64,000 nucleotides of DNA from an uncultured Isosphaeraceae bacterium (GTDB lineage: Bacteria > Planctomycetota > Planctomycetia > Isosphaerales > Isosphaeraceae). The position numbers and the translations under genes are program-made. The first letter of the stretch is position 1. Each line of letters starts with the position of its first letter. Location of the stretch: contig CAMFLR010000007.1 in the NCBI GenBank assembly GCA_945957605.1, forward strand, positions 62,001 to 126,000, given 5' to 3'. This document shows positions 1 through 10,300 of the stretch, piece after piece. The notes under the pieces were generated by a model. The model saw nothing but the letters and a program-made list of their open reading frames with translations. It was not told where the DNA came from and did no database searches.

Positions 1-9
1 GAGGCCGCC

Positions 10-699
10 TTAGTCGGCCGCCTTCTTTTTGCTGCCGCCAGCCGCAACGCCGTTGCGCGGACAAAATTCGTTGAGCGTGCACGTATCGCACAGCGGCTTA
101 CGCGCAAAGCAGACGTTCCGCCCATGCTCGATGAGCCGATGGCTGAAGTTGATCCACTCCGCCTGAGGCACAAGCGCGGCAAGTTCGTGTTCGATAATTT
201 GCGGATCGGTCGCTTTCGTCAGTCCAATTCGAAACGCTAACCGCTTCACGTGGGTATCAACAACGACTCCCGACGCCACATTGAACGCATTGCCGAGGAC
301 GACGTGTGCCGTTTTGCGGCCCACGCCGGGCAAATCTGTGAGGGCTTCGAGATCTTCAGGAACCTCTCCACGATGAAATTCGACGAGTCGGTTCGCCATC
401 GCTACGAGATTCTTCGCCTTCGCGTGGAAGAATCCAGTCGAGCGAATGATTTCCTCGACGTCTTCAATCTCGGCTTTCGCCAACTCGGCTGGCTTCGAGT
501 AACGCGCAAAGAGTTCGGGCGTCACCATGTTCACGCGGGCGTCGGTGCACTGTGCCGAGAGGATGGTGGCGACGAGGAGTTCGTAGGCGTTCCGGTGCAC
601 GAGTGCGCATTCAGGGTTGGGATAAAGCGCGATGAGTGCGCCGAGCGTTTGAGCGGCGGTCTGTTTCGTTTTAGGCGACAGCCGAGACTTTGGCGGCAT
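10..699 (-). CDS. nth: Endonuclease III (DNA glycosylase/AP lyase)
   Basis: Base-excision repair enzyme that removes oxidised pyrimidines and cleaves the abasic site. The 229-residue protein has the family's normal length. The helix-hairpin-helix LPGVGRKTA is at residues 123-131, with the catalytic Lys at 129. The catalytic Asp is 148 in [10 protein letters not shown]-terminal 4Fe-4S loop has Cys at 197, 204, 207 and 213 (C-x6-C-x2-C-x5-C). I chose the ATG at 699 because the upstream extension to 768 has no family resemblance, while MPPKSRL leads directly into the domain. A Lys-rich tail ends the protein. It is divergent from the LON-domain gene. All key residues are present, so I expect it to be active. 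Confidence 0.95.
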   Translation of the reverse strand: MPPKSRLSPKTKQTAAQTLGALIALYPNPECALVHRNAYELLVATILSAQCTDARVNMVTPELFARYSKPAELAKAEIEDVEEIIRSTGFFHAKAKNLVAMANRLVEFHRGEVPEDLEALTDLPGVGRKTAHVVLGNAFNVASGVVVDTHVKRLAFRIGLTKATDPQIIEHELAALVPQAEWINFSHRLIEHGRNVCFARKPLCDTCTLNEFCPRNGVAAGGSKKKAAD

Positions 700-769
700 G
701 GCAGTCAGCGTTCCATATAAACAGAACTTGCGGTGAATCTGCCCGACGTTCGTGCGAGCGTGGCGCATC

Positions 770-797
770 TTGCCGGATTTCGGAGCTCAAATACAAT
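770..797 (+). promoter_or_regulatory. Sigma-70-type promoter for the LON-domain gene
   Basis: TTGCCG (770-775) and TACAAT (792-797) are separated by 16 bases in the gap between nth and the LON-domain gene. The -10 box is 72 bases before the start codon at 869. Assigned by eye from match to the consensus. Confidence 0.5.
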
Positions 798-868
798 GGC
801 ATTTCGAACCATAATGAGGAAAGATCGTTCCTCATTCCACCGGATAGGCAAGGTTCGCGTGGTGACGA

Positions 869-1546
869 ATGGACGATGAATGTGATTTGACGGGTGTAAA
901 AACCCTTCGGCTCTTTCCGTTGCCCGGCGTGGTCTTCTTCCCGCATTCGGTTCTGCCGCTGCACATCTTCGAGCCGCGCTACCGCCAAATGACCGCCGAT
1001 GCGCTCGAAAGCGACGGCCTCATCACCATGGTCATGGCCCGCCCCGCGCGAAGTGAGGAATCGTTCGAAGGCCCACCCGAACTGGAAGAGTACGCCTGTG
1101 TCGGCCGGATCTTCAAGCACAAACAACTGTCCGACGGCCGCTACAATTTGCTCCTCGTCGGCCTGAAACGCGTCCGCTTGATCCGCGAACTCGCGACCGA
1201 CAAGCTCTACCGCCTGGCCGATGCCGAGATTGTGGAAGAACCCGCCGATTCCCCCGCCGACACTGGCATAAAAAAACTTCTGGTCAACCAATTCCGGCGC
1301 CACATGCAGCCGAGCGGCGGTATCGACCAGGAACTCGACTCGATCCTCTCGGGCGACCTCTCACTCGCGATTGTGACCGACATTCTCGCCCACACGCTGC
1401 CTTTGACCGCGTCCGACAAGCAAACGCTTCTGGCTGAAACCAATCCGAAGCTTCGCGTGGCAAACTTGCTGTGCCACTTGAAAGACCCCGCCGCCACCGA
1501 CGATAAGTCGGCTCGCGAGTTCCCACCGTCCTTCAGCGCGAATTGA
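869..1546 (+). CDS. LON substrate-binding-domain protein (stand-alone)
   Basis: A 225-residue protein consisting essentially of the N-terminal domain of Lon protease. The opening LRLFPLPGVVFFPHSVLPLH and IFEPRYRQM are diagnostic of PF02190 ('peptidase S16, Lon N-terminal'). No AAA+ ATPase or Ser-Lys protease domain follows, so it is not a protease. The second half (about residues 130-200) is helical and matches the helical subdomain of stand-alone LON proteins. Such proteins are widespread and their substrates are generally unknown, so I assign only the fold. It is the first gene after a recognisable promoter, followed by a separate promoter for folE. Confidence 0.85.
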   Translation: MDDECDLTGVKTLRLFPLPGVVFFPHSVLPLHIFEPRYRQMTADALESDGLITMVMARPARSEESFEGPPELEEYACVGRIFKHKQLSDGRYNLLLVGLKRVRLIRELATDKLYRLADAEIVEEPADSPADTGIKKLLVNQFRRHMQPSGGIDQELDSILSGDLSLAIVTDILAHTLPLTASDKQTLLAETNPKLRVANLLCHLKDPAATDDKSAREFPPSFSAN

Positions 1547-1580
1547 AGAGGCTGCGGTTCGAGCCCATCCGCCGCCCCGC

Positions 1581-1609
1581 TTGATTTCAGAAGCACTGAA
1601 CCTTACAAT
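1581..1609 (+). promoter_or_regulatory. Sigma-70-type promoter for folE
   Basis: TTGATT (1581-1586), a 17-base spacer and TACAAT (1604-1609), about 90 bases before the folE start. An inverted repeat AAAGCAA/TTGCTTT lies in the presumed 5' leader at about 1631-1652 and could be an operator or leader hairpin. Visual call only. Confidence 0.5.
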
Positions 1610-1700
1610 CGAAGCGGCTGATTTCTCCCAAAAGCAAGTGCTGTTTTGCTTTAGATACTGATCCGCCCTGACTTTACGCAGCAAGCTGGATACGCTTTCC

Positions 1701-2345
1701 ATGTCGAATGAGTTTCCGATGCCCTGGCAAACAGGGTACGGCCATATTGCCGACTTTGATGAGCACGCCGCTTCCTCGCCCGTCGACCTCGAGCGGATTC
1801 GCCGGGCCGTTCGCGAGATCCTGATCGCCGTCGGCGAAGATCCCGACCGCGAAGGGTTGCTCGAAACGCCCGATCGCGTCGCGCGGATGTACGCTGAGGT
1901 CTTCGCCGGAATGCACCAGGACCCGCGCGTCCATCTCCGCAAGGTCTTCACGCAAAAATATGACGAAATGGTGATCGTTCGCGACATCCGTTTCGAGAGC
2001 TTCTGCGAGCATCATCTCCTGCCATTCACGGGTAAGGCGCACGTCGCTTACATCCCGCAAGGGAAAGTCGTGGGGTTGTCGAAGATCCCTCGCGTGATCG
2101 ATTCGCTCTCTCGTCGGCCGCAACTGCAAGAGAAGCTGACAGAGGAAGTCGCCGATCTGATCATGACCGAGCTCGACGCCCAGGGCGTCGCCGTCGTGAT
2201 GGAGGCGAGCCACTCGTGCATGACAATTCGCGGCGTGCACAAGCCCGATAGCTCGATGGTCACGAGTGCGCTTCGCGGCATCTGCAAGGATAAGCCTGCG
2301 ACTCGTGCTGAAGTTCTTGCCCTGATCATGGGCTCGAAGATTTAG
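1701..2345 (+). CDS. folE: GTP cyclohydrolase I
   Basis: Converts GTP to 7,8-dihydroneopterin triphosphate, the first step of folate (and queuosine precursor) synthesis. The 214-residue length is standard for the type I enzyme. The zinc site is visible: Cys102 and His105 in ESFCEHHLLPF and Cys173 in SHSCMTIRG. The signature RGVHKPDSSMVTS follows directly. The N-terminal helical part contains EGLLETPDRVARMY. All catalytic residues are present. It is a single gene with its own promoter, and I see no other folate genes next to it. Confidence 0.96.
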   Translation: MSNEFPMPWQTGYGHIADFDEHAASSPVDLERIRRAVREILIAVGEDPDREGLLETPDRVARMYAEVFAGMHQDPRVHLRKVFTQKYDEMVIVRDIRFESFCEHHLLPFTGKAHVAYIPQGKVVGLSKIPRVIDSLSRRPQLQEKLTEEVADLIMTELDAQGVAVVMEASHSCMTIRGVHKPDSSMVTSALRGICKDKPATRAEVLALIMGSKI

Positions 2346-2360
2346 CCCGCTGGATAGTCG

Positions 2361-2436
2361 AGTGCGACTGGCTATGCAAGTGCTCTTAATATGCCAACTG
2401 AAGAAGGAAGACCACTGGCAAAGCCAGTGGCACCCA
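2361..2436. repeat. Double-palindrome dispersed repeat, copy 1 (partly degenerate)
   Basis: The right half is a clean hairpin, CCACTGGC-AAA-GCCAGTGG (2412-2430), followed by CACCC. The left half (GACTGGCTATGCAAGTGCTCTT, from about 2366) is a decayed version of the same stem. The element fills the gap between folE and the next gene. The same arrangement recurs at 57998-58098 and 62237-62300. Confidence 0.7.
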
Positions 2437-2500
2437 ATCCATAATCTCGCTGTGACGGTCCACTCGCCCGCATCTTTGCCCACCCGCGTCTGAGATTCGC

Positions 2501-3268
2501 ATGTCACTCCCGATGCTGGCTGATTTTTCGATCCGTCTCGCTGGCGGCCTTGCGGCCGTTCTGGCAACGGCCCCCTGGCGCGTCGTTCCGCCGCAATTCT
2601 TTCGCACTCACTGCCAGGTGATGCTCGGCCTGGGCGTTCTAGCGACGCTCGTAACCGCTGGGCCATCAATGGACGGCTGGATGTTCAGCCTCTCACTCGC
2701 GGTGACGATCCTCGCATTCCTGGGATCGGTGCTCTGGGGCCTCGGGCTGCCGACCATCGCATTGCCGGTCACGGTGCTGACGGCTTCGGCGTCTGCGGCA
2801 CTCCTTTGCATCACGGCCGACGGCAGCACGCCGGCACTCTGGGCGATCAACGCCGCTTCACGACTCGCTTCATCGTTCCTGCTGGGATCGACGCTCACGG
2901 CGATGCTGCTGGGCCATTACTATCTCACCGCGCCGGCCATGTCGATCGACCCACTTCGCAAGTTCGTGAAGTTCATGGTCTCTGGCCTGGCGATTCGCAC
3001 CGCGCTGGCGACCGTCGTCGCGATCATCCTCTGGCGCGGCGAACTCGGCGGAGTTGCCGTGGGCGAGCAGATTTCGCCACTCTTCCTGGCAATGCGCTGG
3101 GGGATGGGAATCGCGGGGGCAGGGGTGGCGACGTATCTCACCTGGGAAACAGTCAAGATCCGCTCGACGCAATCGGCCACCGGCATCCTGTACATCGCGA
3201 TGACGCTATTGCTGTTCGGCGAGCTGTCGTCGCTGATCCTGGCACGTGAATCTCATGTGCTGATTTGA
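2501..3268 (+). CDS. Multi-pass membrane protein of unknown function
   Basis: A 255-residue, strongly hydrophobic protein with about seven predicted membrane spans (for example around residues 10-25, 42-55, 63-85, 86-105, 120-140, 160-180 and 225-245). Charged stretches between spans include SIDPLRKFVKF (around 147-157). I do not recognise a family and see no cofactor or catalytic motif. It sits upstream of another small membrane protein with a zinc ribbon, but a 92-base gap separates them and I cannot claim an operon. The start is an ATG at 2501 with only a weak ribosome-binding site. Confidence 0.7.
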   Translation: MSLPMLADFSIRLAGGLAAVLATAPWRVVPPQFFRTHCQVMLGLGVLATLVTAGPSMDGWMFSLSLAVTILAFLGSVLWGLGLPTIALPVTVLTASASAALLCITADGSTPALWAINAASRLASSFLLGSTLTAMLLGHYYLTAPAMSIDPLRKFVKFMVSGLAIRTALATVVAIILWRGELGGVAVGEQISPLFLAMRWGMGIAGAGVATYLTWETVKIRSTQSATGILYIAMTLLLFGELSSLILARESHVLI

Positions 3269-3360
3269 CGAATAAGCGGGACGCCCCTTTTTCCCACGCG
3301 CCGGTCGCGTTACAACTGACGTCGGCGTTTCACTTACCGCCCTGAGACCCCGGAACGCTC

Positions 3361-3876
3361 ATGGAGTTGACCTACAGCTGCCGCAAGTGCGGCGCAATCG
3401 ACCGTGTTGCCTCGATCGAGAACGCAAGCACGCTGACATGCCCGGGCTGCGGTGAAACGCGGCCGGTGCATACGGCGGCTTTCCAGGAGAACGGGCTTCA
3501 CGCGTGCGCTGCCTGTGGGACTGAAGATCTCTACATCCAGAAAGATTTCCCGCAAGGGCTGGGTATAGCGATCGTCGTCGTCGGCTTCATCATCAGTTCG
3601 GTGTTCTGGTATTACGAACGCCCGCTCTGGACGTACGCGATCTTGCTGTCGTCTGCCTTGCTCGACATGGTTCTGTTCTACCGCGTCCCCAACGTGACGA
3701 TTTGCTACCGCTGCCTCGCGCAACATCGAGGCGTGGGAGCAAATCCTGCCGATGCTTCGGGCGCTCCGCTCTACAAGCCGTTCGACCTGGCGATTGGCGA
3801 GCGTTATCGCCACGAACGTCTCCGAATCGAAGAGCTTCGCGAGCGCGAACGAGCCAAGGAAAACAAGGCGAGCTAG
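3361..3876 (+). CDS. Zinc-ribbon membrane protein of unknown function
   Basis: A 171-residue protein. The N-terminal 60 residues hold CxxC pairs (CRKCG near residue 8, CPGCG near 28 and CAACG near 50), consistent with a zinc ribbon. Two membrane spans follow at about 68-83 and 90-108, then a fourth pair, CYRC, near 118. The C-terminus is a charged, probably coiled-coil tail rich in Arg and Glu that ends RERERAKENKAS. The architecture suggests a membrane-anchored, cytoplasm-facing metal-binding protein. The function is unknown. Confidence 0.75.
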   Translation: MELTYSCRKCGAIDRVASIENASTLTCPGCGETRPVHTAAFQENGLHACAACGTEDLYIQKDFPQGLGIAIVVVGFIISSVFWYYERPLWTYAILLSSALLDMVLFYRVPNVTICYRCLAQHRGVGANPADASGAPLYKPFDLAIGERYRHERLRIEELRERERAKENKAS

Positions 3877-3976
3877 TGCGAGATTGCCACGCAGATACGT
3901 CCAGTGATACGTAGATGATGATGGCCGCATAGATCCCCCCGATCGAGCCTCTCGTCTCTTCCCTCCTTCCACTCCG

Positions 3977-6900
3977 GTGAGCCCTTCCGCGACGATGGAC
4001 GAACGTCGGGCGAGGATCGTAGACGACCTGCGCGGTTTGATCGACGGCGAACTCCTGTTCGGCGAGATCGAACGAGCCCCGTACGCGCTTGACGCGAGCC
4101 TGTACGAGATCGACCCGCTCGGGGTTGTCGTGCCTCGTCACGAAGACGACTTACTCACGATCGTCCGCTACGCCGGCGAGCAGAGTATCCCTCTGCACCC
4201 GCGAGGCGCGGGGACGAGCATGGCGGGCGAGACGCTTGGCGAGGGGATCGTCGTCGACTTCAGCCGCCATTTTCGCCGAATCGTCGCAACCGATAACCAT
4301 CGCGTCGTTGTTCAGCCTGGCGTCGTGCTCGACGTACTTAATTCGCACCTCGCGCCGCTCGGTCGCAAGATCGGTCCCGATCCCAGCGGCCCCGAGGCCC
4401 GCACGATTGGCGGAATGATCGGCGCGAATGCTGCCGGTGCTCGCTCGCTGCGCCACGGTACGATGCAGGAACACGTCGAATCGCTCCGCGTCGTTTTCGC
4501 CAACGGCGAAACTGCGCAACTCGGGCGGGAACCGTGGCCCGACTTCGAAGAGGAATCCACCGATTTCCGTGGCTCAGTCACGCGTAAAGTGGCGACGATT
4601 CTCCGTCATCATGCAGACGCGATTCCGAAACACTGGCCGAAATCCCCCCGCAACCGCGCTGGGTATGCACTGACGCACGCGAGCGGACCCGATTTCATCG
4701 ACCTCTCGCGACTGGTGATCGGCAGCGAAGGGACGCTCGCGTTCGTCACCGAAGCGACGCTGCGAACCGTGCCGATCTCGCAAGTCCACGGCGTGCTGGT
4801 CCTGCCATTCTCGCGACTCGGCGACGCCGCGACAGCCGTGATGGATTGTCTGCCGCTCTACCCTTCGGCGTGCGAGCTATTCGACTGGCGGTCGATCTCA
4901 CTCGCACGCGACGCAATTCCGATCGCACGAACCTGGTTCCCGTTCGCGACCGAAGCCGCGCTTCTGGTCGAGTTCGATGCGCCGCATCCCGATGAGAATC
5001 TGGATCGTATCAACACGCTTGTACGCCGCCTCGATCGTCGAGGCTGGCTCGCGGGTGAACCGACGATCGCCAGCCGTCGCACCGACTGCGACGAAATCAT
5101 GGCGCTGCGCAGCGTCGTCAAACCGATGCTCACGCGCATGAAAGGCCCCGCCAGGCCAACGGCGTTCATCGAAGACGTCGCTGTGTCGCCCGACACGCTG
5201 CCGACATTCCTGCAACGGCTGCAACACATCCTCAAATCGTTTAACCTGAGCTGGACGATTTACGGACACGTCGGCGACGGACAATTGCACGTTCGGCCGC
5301 TCATCGACCTCGCCAACCCGGCCGACCGCGCCAAGCTCGAACCGCTCGCGAGCGAGGTTTATGCGGCGGTCTGGGACGTCGGCGGCACAATCTCCGGCGA
5401 GCACGGCTGCGGCCTGGTTCGCACGCAATTCCTCCGCAAACAATACGGCGATCTCGTTCACGCGTTCAGCGGTATCAAGGAGGCGTTCGACCCGTTCAAC
5501 CTCTTGAATCCCGGCAAAGTCGTGAGCGAAGATCCGCACGCGATGACGCGCAATCTCAGGCGCATGCCCGAAGTTGTTGCCGAACCCGCAAGCGGCGAGT
5601 CGGAGCCTGGTTCGGGTGAAACCAAACCGGCCTCCCTCCGAACCTTTGCAAGCCTGCCCGTCATCGAGCCAGCGCTGCGCTGGAATGGCACATCGGCATG
5701 GGACGAAGCGGCCAAGTGCAACGGCTGTGGATCGTGCCGGACGCTCGAGCCGAGCATGCGTATGTGTCCCACGTTCCGGGCGCTTCGTACCGAAGGGGCG
5801 TCACCACGCGCCCAGGCGAATTTGCTGAGACAGGTCGCCACCGGACTCGTCGACCCTCGCCTCTGGGGTTCCGATGAGATGAAAAAACATACCGACCTGT
5901 GCATTCATTGCACATTATGCAGGTCGGAATGTCCTTCGGCCGTCGATGTCTCTTCGCTCATGCTCGAAGCGAAAGCCGCTTACGTGCAAATGCACGGTCT
6001 GCCGCAGGTTGACTGGCTACTCTCGCGCGTCGAACGCTGGTCACGGCTCGCGAGCCGATTTCCGGTGATCTCGAATGCAGTGATGGGGAGCCGCCGCGCC
6101 CGGTGGCTTCTTGAACGCCTCACCGGCCTTTCGCGACATAGGCGTCTGCCGAGGGCTCATCGCCGGTCGTTCGTGCGACGCGCTGAGAAACTGGGCCTCA
6201 CAACGCCTCGTGCGCAGACTTCTGGCCCGCGCGTCGCCTATCTCGTCGACGTCTTCGCCAATTACTTCGACCAGGAACTCGCCGAATCGGTCGTTAACGT
6301 TCTCCGCCACGCGGGTGTGAACGTTTATGTTCCGCCAACGCAGGTTGGGTCGGGTATGGCCGCGCTCGTGGCTGGCGATATCGATCACGCGCGCGATCAG
6401 GCAGTGACGAACCTTCGCGTCCTCGGCAACGCCGTCCGCGATGGCTACACCGTCGTTTGCTCCGAGCCAGTCGCCGCGCTGATGTTGAAAGAAGAGTACG
6501 CCAAGCTCACCGATGACCTGGATGCCGAACTCGTCGCCGCGAACACGATGGACGTGGGCCAGTATCTCGCGGGGCTCGCCAATCGCGGCTCGCTGCCGAC
6601 GCCTCGGGGCGCGCTCCATGTCCGGGTCGGCTATCACCAGCCATGTCATCTCCGGACGCTGAACGTCGGCACGCCGGGGCTCGACCTCATGCGTCTGATT
6701 CCCGACCTCAACGTGCAACTCATCGATCGCGGCTGTTCGGGGATGGCCGGAACGTTTGGACTCGCCCGGCGCAATTTTCGAACGTCGCTTCGCGCCGGTC
6801 GGGGCCTGCAACGCCGGCTCAAAGATGAAGACCTCGAAATCGGCGCGACAGAATGCGGCTCGTGCCGGATGCAAATGGAGCAGGGGAGCGTCAAACGCAC

Positions 6901-6997
6901 ATTCCACCCGATCAAGCTGCTTAGCCTAAGTTACGGGCTCAATCCTGTTCTTCAAGGCGTGTACAACACTCCCAAATCACGCCATGAGATCGTTTGA
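3977..6997 (+). CDS. GlcD/GlcF-type FAD and iron-sulfur oxidoreductase (fused)
   Basis: A 1006-residue single-chain 2-hydroxy-acid dehydrogenase of the D-lactate/glycolate oxidase type. The FAD_binding_4 domain lies at about residues 45-235, with PRGAGTSMAG and IGPDPSG. The FAD-oxidase C-terminal domain has GHVGDGQLHV (about 431) and ISGEHGCGLVR (about 472). After a linker of low complexity (about 530-555) come two ferredoxin-like Cys clusters, CNGCGSC (about 581) and CIHCTLC...CP (about 642). A cysteine-rich CCG region follows with QPCH and CSGMAG (about 919). In E. coli the corresponding glycolate oxidase parts are separate genes. The natural substrate (D-lactate, glycolate or another 2-hydroxy acid) cannot be read from the sequence. 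The start could be GTG 3977 or ATG 3995; neither has a strong ribosome-binding site. Confidence 0.88.
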   Translation: MSPSATMDERRARIVDDLRGLIDGELLFGEIERAPYALDASLYEIDPLGVVVPRHEDDLLTIVRYAGEQSIPLHPRGAGTSMAGETLGEGIVVDFSRHFRRIVATDNHRVVVQPGVVLDVLNSHLAPLGRKIGPDPSGPEARTIGGMIGANAAGARSLRHGTMQEHVESLRVVFANGETAQLGREPWPDFEEESTDFRGSVTRKVATILRHHADAIPKHWPKSPRNRAGYALTHASGPDFIDLSRLVIGSEGTLAFVTEATLRTVPISQVHGVLVLPFSRLGDAATAVMDCLPLYPSACELFDWRSISLARDAIPIARTWFPFATEAALLVEFDAPHPDENLDRINTLVRRLDRRGWLAGEPTIASRRTDCDEIMALRSVVKPMLTRMKGPARPTAFIEDVAVSPDTLPTFLQRLQHILKSFNLSWTIYGHVGDGQLHVRPLIDLANPADRAKLEPLASEVYAAVWDVGGTISGEHGCGLVRTQFLRKQYGDLVHAFSGIKEAFDPFNLLNPGKVVSEDPHAMTRNLRRMPEVVAEPASGESEPGSGETKPASLRTFASLPVIEPALRWNGTSAWDEAAKCNGCGSCRTLEPSMRMCPTFRALRTEGASPRAQANLLRQVATGLVDPRLWGSDEMKKHTDLCIHCTLCRSECPSAVDVSSLMLEAKAAYVQMHGLPQVDWLLSRVERWSRLASRFPVISNAVMGSRRARWLLERLTGLSRHRRLPRAHRRSFVRRAEKLGLTTPRAQTSGPRVAYLVDVFANYFDQELAESVVNVLRHAGVNVYVPPTQVGSGMAALVAGDIDHARDQAVTNLRVLGNAVRDGYTVVCSEPVAALMLKEEYAKLTDDLDAELVAANTMDVGQYLAGLANRGSLPTPRGALHVRVGYHQPCHLRTLNVGTPGLDLMRLIPDLNVQLIDRGCSGMAGTFGLARRNFRTSLRAGRGLQRRLKDEDLEIGATECGSCRMQMEQGSVKRTFHPIKLLSLSYGLNPVLQGVYNTPKSRHEIV

Positions 6998-7325
6998 AAA
7001 TTGGGCGAATTGAAAAGCTTGCTCGCGAAGTTGGAGTCTGCGCGGAATATCGAAAGCGGCACCGTCATATCGTGGTGAATTCACGATTCGGCTCGGGTTG
7101 ACGCTTTTTGGTCGACCGGATACTTTGCCCGCCGATACTCCTCGCGCTATCACTTCGTCGGTCGTTTCCTGACACACACCTCGAAACACCTCCCTCTCAT
7201 CAGTAATCTCCCTCGCTTCAGTGCGAGCGGCTGGCTTCGATGAGAACGACTCGCGCAGTGACGTGGGCTTGCCAAGGAGGGCAAGACCATTGAAAGCGAG
7301 GGGTCGTTCCGAGTGTGGAGGAGCC
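6998..7325. other. Intergenic leader region before the LptD-like gene
   Basis: A 328-base gap. It holds a hairpin ATCGTG/CACGAT at 7069-7087, which could end the preceding transcript although no T-run follows, and the promoter listed separately. The rest is a leader of about 190 bases. I see no further gene. Confidence 0.5.
7098..7126 (+). promoter_or_regulatory. Sigma-70-type promoter for the LptD-like gene
   Basis: TTGACG (7098-7103), exactly 17 bases, then TACTTT (7121-7126). One of the best promoter matches in the window. It is placed to drive the LptD-like gene and the kinase gene coupled to it. Confidence 0.6.
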
Positions 7326-10300
7326 GTGCGGGGTTATCTAACCACCTACGGTCGCCGACGTTGTCGAGCGGCAGGTTTCGGGTTGATGCTGATTCTCCTT
7401 GCGCCCTGGGCCGCTTCCCGCGGTCAGGCGCCCGGTGATTCATCAACCGCGGACTCCGCGCCCGTCGAGACAGAGGAAATCTCCCTCACCGCCGACAAGG
7501 TGCGGTACTGGGAAGAGTCCGGGACGAAGCACGTGCTGCTCGAAGGCCACGCCTCCGCCTTCAAGGGAGACGTTGGCATTCGTTCCGAACGCGCGCTCGC
7601 AACAATCGTTTCCGAGCCCGACGATCAAGGAAAACTCGTCCATCGCGTCGAGGTCACCCTCCGCGGCAAGGCCAAACATTCCAATCGCGACGAAGCGCCA
7701 AGCGCTGAGATTTCCGCGCGCTGGGCAACCAATGGCGATCTGAAGGTGACCGCGGCGAAGGCGACGGACCTTCGCGCGCTCGACGGACCGCCAGCCGATC
7801 TCAATTTCCCCAGCGAATTGCCGAGAACCGCCCAATCCAAAGCAAAACCGCGCCCGGCTCCATTCGCCAGAAAACGTCCCGTCAAGGACGACCAGATTCA
7901 GCGTGCCAGCGCCACGGCCGAAGAACCGCCGCCACTTCCGGTTGAAGACCTTCCCGCCTTGCCGGCTGCCGCGACCGAACCGTCGCAAGCACCGCCTGCG
8001 CTGGAGCCACGGCCGCAAGAAGCAAGGCCTGACGATTCGAGCCCGAGGAAGCCCAGCCGTCCTCGCACCGAAGAAGAGCGGCCGATACGCCTTCGCGATC
8101 CCGCGTACAAGCCGGTGCAGTTCATCGACGGCCAGGGTTTCCCCGACCGCGAGAACGGCCAGCCTCGTCCTGCGGCCCCGGCGACGCCCGCCGCGCCTGG
8201 TGACGCACCACCGCCCGATGAATTCGGCCCGTCGATTCTGCCGCCGATCATCGAAGCGCCCGGAAATACCACGCCCGCTCCGCGCGCACCGGCGAACGCC
8301 GATGACACGGAACTGTCGCCATTGCCAGGCATCGAACCAAACCGCTCCGCGCCGCCTCGCGCCGAAAACCGCAATCCCGCGCCGATTTTGCCGGGCACGC
8401 AACGAATCACAAACATCTATCAGCGCGTTGGTCCCAACGCGACAGTCGAGACGCTTCCCACCACGGCTGATGGCACGGTCGTCATCATCATCCGCGGCGG
8501 CGTGAACATCGTCACCGAAGCAGCCAAACTGGGAACGGTCGACGTCGAAGCCGACAGCATCATCATCTGGCGGAAAAAGAAGACCGACGATGCGTATAGC
8601 CGAGTCGGGCCCGACAACGTGATGGTCGATAGCCAGGACGATCCGATGGAGATCTACCTGGAAGGGCACGTGATCTTCCGCCAAGACCGCCGCGTGTGGC
8701 AGGGGAAGGACGACCAGGCGACCTATCACGCCAAGCGTGCTTACTACGACTATCGCGCCGACCGCTTTCTTGGCCTTGATGCAGAAATCGATATCTTCGC
8801 GCCAGGGCTGATCTCTCCGTTGAAGATCAACACCCCGCGTGCCGAAGCGTTCCACCCGCTCGTCGCCGCCCCGAATGGCGGAATGTTCCCCAGCACCTTC
8901 CGCGAAATTCGTGCTGAGACCACGACCTCGACCGGCAGCCGCTTTCCGAGGCCGGGCTACCGCTTCAACAGCAAGTCGATCGACGTGAAAGACGTGTTGA
9001 GCGACAACGTTCCGCCCAACACCGCCGGCGACAACAAGAACAACGACATGCGGACGACCTCGCGCATCGACGCGAGGCAGAACGTCTTCTACATGGGGCC
9101 CGTGCCCGTCTTCTACTGGCCGCGCTTCGTGACGGATGCCGACGACCTCGAACCGCCGCTCCGTCAGTTCTCGTTCCGCACGAACAACTACTTCGGTCAA
9201 CAACTGCTGCTCGACTTCAACGGCTTCAAGGTGTTCAACCTTCGCAAGCCGACGTTCATCGACCAGTGGAATCTCGACTTCGATTATCTCAGTGCGCGTG
9301 GTATCGGTCTTGGGTCCGAACTCGGCTGGTCGGGAACCGACCCGCTCCGCGACATCATGGACCCGTACCATCGCTCAACTACGATCACGCCGAGCATTCT
9401 GACCGACTACTTCGGCTACTTCGACCTCTGGGGCATTCAGGACAAAGGCCGCGACGTACTCGGTCCTGGACCGGCCGTCGTCACGGCAAACGTGTTCGTT
9501 CGCGGACCCGGCGGTACCGAAGTGATTGCCGGTAAAGCAGGCTATCAGCGAATCTCTGTGCCGGCGTTCCAGAACTACCGCGGACGCGTCAACTTCCGCC
9601 ACATGCAGTCGCTGCTGACGCCCGACAGCGATCCTCTCGAAGACTTCCGGTTCAATGTCGAAGTCGGCTTCTATTCCGACCGTCAGTTCCTCGAGCAGTA
9701 CTACAAGCGTTTGTACGACATCGGTCTCGACCACGAAGTGCTTTTCTACGGCATCAAGCAGTGGGAAAACCAGGCGATCACTCTCCACACGGAGATGAAC
9801 CCGAACGTTTTCAACACCGAAACGCAGTGGTTGCCCAAGCTCGACTACTACCGTCTCGGCGACTCGCTTCTGGGCGATCACCTCACCTATTTCCAGCACA
9901 CCGGCGTCGACTACGCGAACATTCATACAGCGAATGAAGTCGACAATAAGAACATCTTTGCATTCATTCCGTTCGACCCAACGTCGAACACCGCAGGCTC
10001 GCTCGGCTCGGGTCGCGCCTACACTGCACACGAGATCGACCTGCCGCTGAATTTCAACTTTATCCGCGTGGTTCCGTACGTTCAGGGGCAAGCGACGGCG
10101 TGGAACGAGCAGCTCGGCGGGCAATCGGTCGGCCGTATCTGGGGTTCGGCGGGTGCCAGGGCTGACATCCTCGCGCACAAACCGTATCCCAACGTCGAGA
10201 GCGAGCTCTTCAACGTCCACGGGCTCAATCACAAGATCGACTTTGTTGTTGACGCCCACTCGGCGTACTCGAACGTCAATTTGAACCGCCTGGCGATTCA

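Noticed and set aside
7443-9371. Long minus-strand open frame (642 codons) antisense to the LptD-like gene
   Set aside because: GC-rich coding DNA gives long antisense frames. The plus-strand frame has signal peptide, OstA and LptD features, while the antisense product is Arg/Val-rich with no domains.
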